Assembly: GCA_965232265.1 (NCBI GenBank)
Contig: CBDDPH010000002.1
Coordinates: forward strand, 4,588,001 to 4,652,000
DNA from: VXRD01 sp965232265
GTDB taxonomy: Bacteria; Latescibacterota; UBA2968
Length of the DNA stretch: 64,000 nt
Direction: 5' to 3'
The notes beneath the pieces are model-generated. The model made no database searches, was not told the DNA's origin, and saw only the letters and a list, made by a program, of their open reading frames with translations. This document shows, one piece after another, positions 9,037 through 16,525 of the stretch. How positions within the stretch are numbered: position 1 is the first letter of the stretch; each line of letters starts with the position of its first letter. A program made the position numbers and the translations under genes.

Positions 9037-9802
9037 CGTCCGGAGCGATCACATTGGGCCGACTGCCAACCGCCGGGGCACCCATAATCCGTCGTTGCTG
9101 TGGCGTAGGATCGAAATAGTTCGCCGGGTCGTAGGACGCCTGATGGTTGGCCATGTGTCCCGGATTGTATTTGTAGAGAAAAGCACGCCGTTCGTGGGCA
9201 CCGCGCCAACCCTTCGTTCCGTGGGTCAAAGCCTCGGTAAAAATGACCGCATCGCCTGCATCTACCTCGGGCTGTACCAGGTATGGCGGCACCCGCTTCA
9301 GCGAGCGCACATCCTCTGGCAGGTTCTGGGGGAAATTGCCCTTGTGGCTACCCGGAATACATACAAACCCGCCATCTCCCGCCCCGGCTGGAGCCAGCAT
9401 AAAAGTCACGACAGTTAGCCCCGTCCGCACCTGCCCATCCAGATAGTGAAAGTACCGATGCGTCCCCAGTTCCGGCAAACCGTGCAAATTCCCGCTGTCG
9501 CTGTCAGCATTCATGAACATGGCATAATCGTGGTCAATGCGGAATTTGGGACCGAGAAACTGCGCCAGAACCGGCACAATTCTCGGGTGATCAAGCAACC
9601 GCTGGCAGGCAGGATCCCACCGGGAGACACAGCGGACATTGCGAATCCCGCGGCGCCCCTTGGAATCATTGCCATCCGAGTAATCCCTGGGATACACCCG
9701 GTCCGAAACCTCGTTCAGCTCCTCCACCTCCTGCTGCGTCAGCACGCCGCGGAGCACCAGATAGCCCTGTAAATCGAACAAGTATCTCTCTTCGTCGGTC
9801 AT
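9029..9802 (-). CDS. Phytanoyl-CoA dioxygenase family (PhyH), variant iron site
   Basis: 257-aa Fe(II)/2-oxoglutarate-type oxygenase. The ATG at 9802 follows GAGGGGA; the upstream in-frame start at 9850 lies inside the neighbouring gene. The fold signatures are MTDEERYLFDLQGYLVLRGVL at the N-terminus and DGGFVCIPGSHKGNFP near 143-158. Distal iron ligand candidate His194 lies in ALTHGTKGW. The usual H-x-D is not seen: the corresponding region has His107 (NLHGLPE) and HYLD at 119-122. Either the proximal ligands differ or iron binding is altered. It is co-transcribed with the SDR gene 10 bp upstream, in a sugar-acid neighbourhood. The substrate is unknown; a soluble hydroxylase is the default. 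Confidence 0.8.
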   Translation of the reverse strand: MTDEERYLFDLQGYLVLRGVLTQQEVEELNEVSDRVYPRDYSDGNDSKGRRGIRNVRCVSRWDPACQRLLDHPRIVPVLAQFLGPKFRIDHDYAMFMNADSDSGNLHGLPELGTHRYFHYLDGQVRTGLTVVTFMLAPAGAGDGGFVCIPGSHKGNFPQNLPEDVRSLKRVPPYLVQPEVDAGDAVIFTEALTHGTKGWRGAHERRAFLYKYNPGHMANHQASYDPANYFDPTPQQRRIMGAPAVGSRPNVIAPDAT

Positions 9803-9812
9803 ACAATTCCCC

Positions 9813-10574
9813 TCACTTATACTTCGCCCGGTGTTCTGGCAGCGAACCATTGTCCTCTGGCTTGAACCCTATCAGCTCCCGCGCATTGGACAAATCCCAC
9901 TTCTCCTCACCACCCCGAGACACCCCGTAGAAAATCTCAAACTTCAAATCCTCTGCCTCAATACACCGCCAGGTCATCTGAGCGATATCCCGAGGGCTGA
10001 ACCAGCGGGACTGCCCCGGCTCATAATCCCGCCCCGGTTCATCCAGCCCATTGAAATTGGCAATCCGCAAGCAGAACACCCGGATCCCGTACTGATCGGC
10101 GTAAAACCGTCCCAGAGCCTCTCCAAACGCCTTGCCAGCCCCGTAAATCCCGTCCGGACGCACGGGATTGTCCGGCACAGAACGAATGCCCTCCTTCTCG
10201 TTCATACCAGTCACATGATTCGTACTCGCATAGACCACCGTTGGCACCCGATTAATCCGCGCTGCCTCGTAGATATTGTACGTCCCCTTCATATCCACAT
10301 CAAACGTCACCTGCGCCCTCTGTGCATTCGGCATCCCCTGCCAAGTTCTAAAAAGAGCCAAATGGGCAATTGCATCCACCCCGGCGGCGGCCTCCACCAT
10401 AGCCTCAAAATTGGAAATATCCGAAACCACCACCTCGTCCTTCTCATCCACATCGTCCGGAATCTGAGAGTGAAACATCAAACGAAAATCATATCGGTGT
10501 CGCAGATGTTTTCGCAGCGCCGTCCCAATTTTGCCCGCTGCCCCCGTAATCAACAACTTCTTGCGTTCTGCCAT
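9813..10574 (-). CDS. NAD-dependent epimerase/dehydratase-type SDR, uronate-dehydrogenase-like
   Basis: 253-aa extended SDR. A Rossmann motif ITGAAGKIG (residues 9-17) opens the protein. The catalytic YGAGK motif is at about residues 144-148, with an upstream Ser/Thr in VVYASTNHV. The overall length and the sequence NFNGLDEPGRDYEPGQSRWFSP resemble bacterial uronate dehydrogenases, which oxidise galacturonate or glucuronate to aldarolactones using NAD. That would fit the adjacent enolase-superfamily dehydratase. Substrate assignment is inference, and sugar-nucleotide epimerases are the main alternative. It is cytoplasmic. It is the first gene of a two-gene leftward unit with the PhyH gene, divergent from the alpha/beta hydrolase gene. 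Confidence 0.75.
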   Translation of the reverse strand: MAERKKLLITGAAGKIGTALRKHLRHRYDFRLMFHSQIPDDVDEKDEVVVSDISNFEAMVEAAAGVDAIAHLALFRTWQGMPNAQRAQVTFDVDMKGTYNIYEAARINRVPTVVYASTNHVTGMNEKEGIRSVPDNPVRPDGIYGAGKAFGEALGRFYADQYGIRVFCLRIANFNGLDEPGRDYEPGQSRWFSPRDIAQMTWRCIEAEDLKFEIFYGVSRGGEEKWDLSNARELIGFKPEDNGSLPEHRAKYK

Positions 10575-10753
10575 ATCGAATAATCCTTTTCAAATTAGTA
10601 TTAAAAACCAGTATCGCCCTCATCCCCTAAAGTCGCGATCCCAGAAAAATAAATCAAGCAGAAACCAAATCGGAAGCGATCATTTTTTGATTGCCTCGGG
10701 GGTTACATCCCGCTTTCTTGTTCCCGGAACTTCTTCCTCGAAAGGCGAACACC

Positions 10754-12745
10754 ATGAACATACAAAGACATCCCGACCACGCAAAAGTACAGGCTCAATA
10801 CGTGGCTTACCTGCGGGAAAAACTCGCAAAACTCCCCGAAAAGCGGATCGGCGACGCCTTCCCCCGCACCCGGGAAGAATGGGAAACCCACACCGCCAGG
10901 CTGCGCCCCATCCTCCGCGCAATCTTCGACTTCCCCGAAACCAGCGGCCCCCTCTGCCCCCGCACAGTCGGGAAAATCGAAAGAGACGACTTCACCATCG
11001 AAAAAGTCATCTACGACGCCGAACCGGGATCCTCTGTACCCGCCCACCTCTTCCTGCCAAAAGGCGTAACCTTCCCGGTCCCGGCCCTCATCTTTCCCAG
11101 CGGACACGGAGGGAGTAAAAGCGCGTTCTACAACCACTACGCGGGCCAAATCTACGCCAAAGCGGGCATCATCTGCCTGATCCCCGACCCGGTGGGCGAA
11201 GAAGAACGGGACGAAGAAAACCGCCCGGGAATACGCGGTCACCGTCTGGACTTTAGAATCGACCGGTGCTTTGAAGTGGGCCGCTCGGTCATCGGCAAAA
11301 TGACCTACGACATCATCCGCGGCATCGACTACCTCTGCATCCGTCCCGAAGTAGATACCGATCGAATCGGCTGTGTGGGCCACTCGCTCGGCTGCACCAT
11401 CACCATGAACGTCCTCTGCACAGACGACCGCCTGGCCCTCAGCCTGCCCGCCTCCTGGGTAACCCATTTCGACTACATCGTGGGCGACCTGAGTTGCGAA
11501 TGGCGTCCCTATCGCCTCAAGCACCATGTCGATATGCCGGAACAAATCGCGATGGGCGCGCCTCGGTGCGCCACGCTCATCCTCGCCGGAGAATGGGACT
11601 ATCCTCCCCATGCGTATCGTGGACTGCTGGAAACCTGCCAACAAGTGCAACGGGTCTATGACATTTGCGACTCTGCAGACCGGTTCGACATCCACATCAC
11701 CCCAAAGGGCGGCCACCGGCCCTACTTCCTCAACAAATCCGCCTTCGCCTGGGTGGAAAAACACCTGGGCATGCCGAAATTCGACGCAGAAGCAGTACAA
11801 CGCCTGCCAGAAGTCTATCTGGGAGATTGGACAGATGCCCACGGAATCGATATCGAATCGGGCTATAAGAGCCACAAGCACTACGCGGGAACCGCAGTCG
11901 TCGATATAGATGTGGCACCAGTACCGACCGACGAACTCGCCTGCTTGCCGCCGAAAGGCTATGAAGCACCGGAGTTCGCGATGCGGGGCTGGATGGCATC
12001 CATCTTGAAAGGATTACCGCCCGATCTGGACATACCACAAAAACTGGAAGACTGGAAACGCGTGCGAATAGCTCTCCGGGACACAGTGGCAAAAATCCTC
12101 GCAGTACCCGAAAACAGACCGCGCATCTCACCCGAAACCATCCGAACATTCGAGGAAAATGAATTTACTGGAGAAGAAATTCGCTACGGCGCCCTCGGCC
12201 TCTCATCCTTTCTATTAACGCCAAAGAATACATCAAAAAATACAACCCTCTATCTCCACCAGAGCCGTACCAAACAGGGCGCCCTGCAAACAGGTGAAGT
12301 GCGGCACCTGATAGCTTCTGGCACAACCGTCCTCGCCCTGGATTGCGTCGGCATGGACGACAGCGGCATGCTACTGGGAGAACCATCGACAACAGCCAAC
12401 GTACAGCATGTCATCGAAGCACTGGACCTCCTAAAACAGCGGGGAATTCATCAGGCAACCTGCTGTGGATACGTCGATGACATCGCCCTGTACGCGGCGA
12501 TCCTGGACAACCGAATATCCGAAATCATCCTCGGCGCCAGAGGGGGAACTGAGCCGCACCAGCAGCAGCGCTACCGGCAGGAAGGCGTCCTACCCTACAT
12601 CTCCCGACATATCGGGCGACCGGGACTCCTCTCACTCCTTGCCCCCCGGCCACTCACCGTAAAAATTGTAGAAAGAGAATTGGATCAGGTACAGAAAGTC
12701 TATAGCCTGTATGGCGCAGAAAACAGACTCAGAATTGTGGAATGA
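10754..12745 (+). CDS. Tandem alpha/beta hydrolase, second domain lacking nucleophile
   Basis: 663-aa protein. The ATG at 10754 follows AAAGGCGAAC; the longer start at 10691 is not supported. Residues 85-370 form an acetyl-xylan-esterase-like alpha/beta hydrolase with oxyanion-type SGHGG (116-120), nucleophile Ser211 in GHSLG, and a late His in PKGGHRPYF. Residues 430-663 repeat a hydrolase-like topology (TLYLHQSR, TVLALDCVGMDDSG), but the nucleophile elbow position reads CCGYVDD, without Ser. The first domain is likely the esterase, and the second may be structural or bind glycan. There is no signal peptide. It is convergent with the DUF6807 gene, 16 bp apart. The role is probably deacylation of a carbohydrate or polyol ester, by context. 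Confidence 0.75.
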   Translation: MNIQRHPDHAKVQAQYVAYLREKLAKLPEKRIGDAFPRTREEWETHTARLRPILRAIFDFPETSGPLCPRTVGKIERDDFTIEKVIYDAEPGSSVPAHLFLPKGVTFPVPALIFPSGHGGSKSAFYNHYAGQIYAKAGIICLIPDPVGEEERDEENRPGIRGHRLDFRIDRCFEVGRSVIGKMTYDIIRGIDYLCIRPEVDTDRIGCVGHSLGCTITMNVLCTDDRLALSLPASWVTHFDYIVGDLSCEWRPYRLKHHVDMPEQIAMGAPRCATLILAGEWDYPPHAYRGLLETCQQVQRVYDICDSADRFDIHITPKGGHRPYFLNKSAFAWVEKHLGMPKFDAEAVQRLPEVYLGDWTDAHGIDIESGYKSHKHYAGTAVVDIDVAPVPTDELACLPPKGYEAPEFAMRGWMASILKGLPPDLDIPQKLEDWKRVRIALRDTVAKILAVPENRPRISPETIRTFEENEFTGEEIRYGALGLSSFLLTPKNTSKNTTLYLHQSRTKQGALQTGEVRHLIASGTTVLALDCVGMDDSGMLLGEPSTTANVQHVIEALDLLKQRGIHQATCCGYVDDIALYAAILDNRISEIILGARGGTEPHQQQRYRQEGVLPYISRHIGRPGLLSLLAPRPLTVKIVERELDQVQKVYSLYGAENRLRIVE

Positions 12746-12761
12746 GAACGCACGCCCTCTA

Positions 12762-13598
12762 CTACGCGGAAAAATTGGCCCAATTCTCTTCAACACGCGA
12801 AATATCCGTTCTGCCACAAAAAACAAACAACCGATATTCACTTGCGGTCGTCTCTCCCTGTGCCAGCGTCCAGGGACCAGCAATACAGCGGCTGGGCACA
12901 ATGCCGAGTTGCCCGTCAACGCGCCAGGGATTGGGGTATTCGGGATTGGTGGGATGATCCATCATCGCGATGCCTGCCCAGTCGGCGCGACCTTCGATGG
13001 GAATGGAGACAGAAACCCATCGTGCGCGTTGTCCTTCAGCGTCGCGATTGGTCTGGCCCTCGCTGTTGATGGCCTCGCCACCGAGGTCTCTTTTGTAGGG
13101 CATTCGCAAAAAAAGACCGCCATAGGCATATTCTCCAAAGGTAAGATCAATTGATGCGGTGAGAGACCAAGTGACATCAATATCGTACGTATCGCCCTGA
13201 TCGTTGAAAGCCCATGCCTGTACTTCGGTGAGCATGGGCGCACCGTTGGGATCTCGCCATTCGCTGGTAACGGTCCAGGTGACAGTGTTATTATGCACAC
13301 CTGTATTGCCAATCGGTTCGGGGTGAAAAGTCCCATCCCAATCTTTGCGCCGCTCCTGGAGTCCCTCTGTCCAGAACCCAACCCCATTGACCTCGTTGAG
13401 ACCCACATAAAGGCCGTGCTGCCAGGGATGGTGCGAAGGGGTATCTTCGGTGAGAATCCCATTGCCGTCGGGCGACACAATAGGATGAATATAGGCGCGG
13501 GTATCAGCTCTGGCACGCTGAATGAGAATGGGATCTTTTTGTCCGCTGCGGAATATTTCAACGCGGTCTGGTATTGCCCTTTGTTTGAGCTCAGTCAT
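12762..13598 (-). CDS. DUF6807 (PmoA-like) protein
   Basis: 278-aa protein. The ATG at 13598 is preceded by CGAGGAG; the longer start at 13679 would run into the next gene's upstream region. The pattern HPIVSPDGNGILTEDTP followed by HHPWQHGLYVGL (about residues 40-70) is the hallmark of the family once labelled methane oxygenase PmoA and now DUF6807. Despite the old name, members are soluble beta-rich proteins found near carbohydrate-degradation genes. There is no signal peptide here. His-rich elements (HH...H) could bind metal. It lies tail-to-tail with the tandem hydrolase and 50 bp after the NUDIX gene. The biochemical function is unknown; a sugar-related role is inferred from the neighbourhood. 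Confidence 0.8.
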   Translation of the reverse strand: MTELKQRAIPDRVEIFRSGQKDPILIQRARADTRAYIHPIVSPDGNGILTEDTPSHHPWQHGLYVGLNEVNGVGFWTEGLQERRKDWDGTFHPEPIGNTGVHNNTVTWTVTSEWRDPNGAPMLTEVQAWAFNDQGDTYDIDVTWSLTASIDLTFGEYAYGGLFLRMPYKRDLGGEAINSEGQTNRDAEGQRARWVSVSIPIEGRADWAGIAMMDHPTNPEYPNPWRVDGQLGIVPSRCIAGPWTLAQGETTASEYRLFVFCGRTDISRVEENWANFSA

Positions 13599-13647
13599 TA
13601 TTCTCCTCGGTTTAGTGAACAATTCAGGTGTTGGAAAACGCGAACTT

Positions 13648-14295
13648 CTATAGCCTTTCGGGCAGATCAATACCCGCAAACCCCGCCAGTTGCGCGACCA
13701 TGCGATAGGTCAGCCCCCACAACACGGGGCGATTAGCACCGAGCAAATCAATAGCCGGCATATTGCGCCAACCTTCGAGATTGAGCGTTTGCCACCGAGT
13801 GGAATCGGCGAAATGTGCAAAAGGCGTCCAGAAAACATCGCGCACCTCGTCATTGGGCGCAACCTCAACGCCTTCAAAAATTGCATAAACAAAACAGGCG
13901 ACCTGGATGGGCAGTGTCGCACCCGCGACATCGTCCAGACGGCCGAGATACTGCGCGTTGCTCAGATCGAGACCCAGTTCCTCGCGGGTCTCGCGCTCAG
14001 CCGTGTATTTGAGATCCGGATCATCGGGTTCGGCTGTGCCACCGGGAAAAGCGATATGCCCCGACCAGGGGTCTGTCGGATGTGCGGCACGCTCGATAAA
14101 GAGAAGATAGAGATCATCCCGCCGCGGATGAAAAACCGCAGCAACAGCCGCCTGCGTCTTATCCGTTTCCGAATAAATATGGGGTTGATACGCCGAAAGG
14201 GATGTTGTAATCGTTTGGAAGGTATTTCTATTTAAGTTCTTGTTTTTTCGTGCCATAAGCCAATTCATCGCGACAGGAAGTCGCTCCGCCAGCAT
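13648..14295 (-). CDS. NUDIX hydrolase, CoA-pyrophosphatase (NudL)-like
   Basis: 215-aa protein. A NudL-type signature LLFIERAAHPTDPWSGHIAF leads directly into the Nudix box, GGT...RETREELGLD (about residues 80-112), with the Glu residues for metal binding in REEL. This combination marks enzymes that cleave coenzyme A or its esters to 3',5'-ADP and phosphopantetheine, though substrate assignment is by similarity. Start choice is uncertain: the ATG at 14295 has GAGAGATAAAAAAGG upstream, but ATGs at 14268 and 14256 are also possible and would remove only unconserved residues. It is cytoplasmic. It may be in the same leftward transcript as pyrE, which ends 74 bp upstream. Confidence 0.85.
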   Translation of the reverse strand: MLAERLPVAMNWLMARKNKNLNRNTFQTITTSLSAYQPHIYSETDKTQAAVAAVFHPRRDDLYLLFIERAAHPTDPWSGHIAFPGGTAEPDDPDLKYTAERETREELGLDLSNAQYLGRLDDVAGATLPIQVACFVYAIFEGVEVAPNDEVRDVFWTPFAHFADSTRWQTLNLEGWRNMPAIDLLGANRPVLWGLTYRMVAQLAGFAGIDLPERL

Positions 14296-14369
14296 CCTTT
14301 TTTATCTCTCGTGTGATGCTCAGAGTGTCCTTTTGTGCCTTTTGTGGCTATCAAAAATTCGCCCCACCA

Positions 14370-14885
14370 TCACGTCAGCTCGCTCATCCGAAACAGCGCG
14401 TGGAGTTCAATACCCTCTTTGGCGAGATTCTCTGAGCCACCGGACTCGCGGTCAATCACACATATTGCCTGTGAAACGCGCGCGCCCAGGTTGCGAAGAT
14501 CCCGAGTGGAAAGAACAACCTGCCCGCCAGAAGTGACCACATCTTCAACGACCAACAAATTCTTGCCAGATATATCAACACCCTCGGCGAGTTTGCAAGT
14601 ACCGTAAGTTTTGGCTTCTTTTCGCACAAAACACGTGGGCAGCCCGGACAACTGCGAAAGCATCGTCGCAATGGGCACGCCACCGAGTTCGAGACCTGCG
14701 AGAACATCTGTATTGTCGGGAATCAGAGGCTGGAGATGCGCGGCGAGTTCGCAGAGCAATTCGGGACGGGTTTCAAACTGATACTTGTCGAAATACTCGG
14801 TCGCAATCGCGCCCGAGCGCAACGTAAATTGTCCGGTCAAATGAGAAGTCTGATAAATGCGATGCGCGAGTTCAGATCGGGTCAT
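14370..14885 (-). CDS. pyrE: Orotate phosphoribosyltransferase
   Basis: 171-aa enzyme that converts orotate and PRPP to OMP in pyrimidine synthesis. The PRPP-binding loop LLVVEDVVTSGG (about 110-121) and the flexible catalytic loop with RKEAKTYGT (about 88-96) are both present. Length is close to the short bacterial OPRT type. The start has GGAGGTACC upstream. The ATG overlaps the stop of the solute-binding lipoprotein gene by four bases (ATGA), so the two are translationally coupled. That is an odd pairing of a biosynthetic enzyme with a periplasmic binding protein. No pyrimidine attenuator is seen, which fits its position inside an operon. Confidence 0.9.
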   Translation of the reverse strand: MTRSELAHRIYQTSHLTGQFTLRSGAIATEYFDKYQFETRPELLCELAAHLQPLIPDNTDVLAGLELGGVPIATMLSQLSGLPTCFVRKEAKTYGTCKLAEGVDISGKNLLVVEDVVTSGGQVVLSTRDLRNLGARVSQAICVIDRESGGSENLAKEGIELHALFRMSELT

Positions 14886-16396
14886 CGTGGTACCTCCAGT
14901 ATTTCATATTGCGGCTCAATCAACTTGTAGAACTCTATCGCCCCATTGACAATGCGGTTGATAACCGCACTCTTGGTCGTATGTCGATTTTCATCATAAT
15001 GTGAAATAACCGTTGCGCCGCTGTAGTCCCTCGTCGCTGCAATCTCGTCGCGAATCGCCATCGGTGTCAACTCCTTCGCCCGAAGCATCGCCAGAGCCAC
15101 CAGCCTCAGGGCATCGTATCCCAGCGCACCGCCCCCATCGGGCGCGACGCCAAACATCGCCGTGTACGCATCAATAAAACGATGGGCGTCTTCACTCAAA
15201 TCGCCCGGGGAGACTTTGGACGAGAAAAATGTACTGAAAAAACTCCCTTCGAGAATCTCACCACTCGTAGCAACCAAATCAGCGTTATCCCAGCTATCGC
15301 CACCGAGGAGAATCCCCTTAATGCCGAGTGCCTTTGCCTGTTGAACCACCAGTGGGATTTCGGATGAGAAACCCGGCAAAAAAAACACATCCGGTGCCGA
15401 CTCCGCAACCGGGGTCAATTGCGCGGTAAAATCGGTATCCCCCTGCATGTAAAACTGCGCGTGTACAACCTCGCCCCCATAAGCAGTAAAATTATCAACA
15501 AAAGTTTGCGCCAAACCCTCCGAATACAGAGACCCCTTGCGCGCGAGAACAGCCGCGGTCTTTGCTCCCAAATCCTCAATGGCAAACTGCGCCATCACTT
15601 CGCCCTGAAAATCGTCTGTAAAAGCCGCCATAAACACAAAATCACCCGCAGCAGTAACCGTTGGATTGGTCGCCGTAGTAGTCACCATCGGTATCCCATG
15701 GCTTTGTGCGACCGCTCCGGCAGCCACCGCAAAAATCGAGCGATTGGGACCCGCAATTGCCGACACTCCCTCTCTGGTAATCAATTCCTCGGCTATCTCC
15801 GCGGCGTGTTCGGGATCGCTTATATCTCCCCGCGACACAATTTCGATGGGCATACCGCGCACACCGCCCATCTCGTTCAGTTGCATCGCCGCCAATTCAG
15901 CACCTCTCAGCGTATTGCTACGCGTTGGCGCAGTGTACATAAAACCGATCTTGACTGTACGCAACGCCGAATGCGCGACACTCACCCGCCCACCAATGGG
16001 CAAAGCGAGCACCACCTCATACCCGCCATTGATCGGAATACTCGACCAGAAACCAACCTCTCGCCCATCTATGGATACACGCGCTTGATAATAACCGGTC
16101 ACATCATCCGATGCAATCTCCACACGCGCCCGACCATCCTCATCCGTCACCCCCGACCACTGATAATCGGCCGCCTGCCCTGCAACAGAACGCGAAAATT
16201 CCACCTTCGCCCAACTCACAGGTGCGCCATCTCGAAGCACAGTCGCCACCACTAACGCATCCATCTGCACAGCCAACTTACTCAGCGGACGTCCAACCTG
16301 CTCCTCTCCCTCTACCATCTGCGACTGCATCACCTGCTCACCGCCACAGCCCCACAGCATCCCTATCGCAAAAACAGAAAAAAAACCTCGCAACAT
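14882..16396 (-). CDS. LivJ-type solute-binding lipoprotein with N-terminal Ig-like domain
   Basis: 504-aa lipoprotein. The signal peptide ends in a lipobox LWGC (Cys17). AGGAGG precedes the ATG. Residues 40-135 look like a bacterial Ig/invasin-type beta domain (VVATVLRDGAPVSWAKVEF, GVTDEDGRARVEI). Residues 145-500 are a type I periplasmic binding protein of the branched-chain amino-acid group (VKIGFMYTAPTRSNTLRGAE, AIAGPNRSIFAVAAGAVAQ, ILLGGDSWDNADLV). No Liv permease or ATPase gene is nearby, so it could serve a distant transporter or act as a sensor-type receptor. It is translationally coupled to pyrE downstream and divergent from SusC. The ligand is unknown; amino acids, amides and aromatics are usual for the family. 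Confidence 0.85.
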   Translation of the reverse strand: MLRGFFSVFAIGMLWGCGGEQVMQSQMVEGEEQVGRPLSKLAVQMDALVVATVLRDGAPVSWAKVEFSRSVAGQAADYQWSGVTDEDGRARVEIASDDVTGYYQARVSIDGREVGFWSSIPINGGYEVVLALPIGGRVSVAHSALRTVKIGFMYTAPTRSNTLRGAELAAMQLNEMGGVRGMPIEIVSRGDISDPEHAAEIAEELITREGVSAIAGPNRSIFAVAAGAVAQSHGIPMVTTTATNPTVTAAGDFVFMAAFTDDFQGEVMAQFAIEDLGAKTAAVLARKGSLYSEGLAQTFVDNFTAYGGEVVHAQFYMQGDTDFTAQLTPVAESAPDVFFLPGFSSEIPLVVQQAKALGIKGILLGGDSWDNADLVATSGEILEGSFFSTFFSSKVSPGDLSEDAHRFIDAYTAMFGVAPDGGGALGYDALRLVALAMLRAKELTPMAIRDEIAATRDYSGATVISHYDENRHTTKSAVINRIVNGAIEFYKLIEPQYEILEVPR

Positions 16397-16525
16397 AAAA
16401 ACCTCCTGACATCCCTAAAATTTTTCTGAATTTAAAAAAGTAACAACTTTGAGCAATCAAAAAAACACCGTGACAACCACGCAATAATTACGTAACATTT
16501 TTTTCAAATATAAGGAGAAACACAC

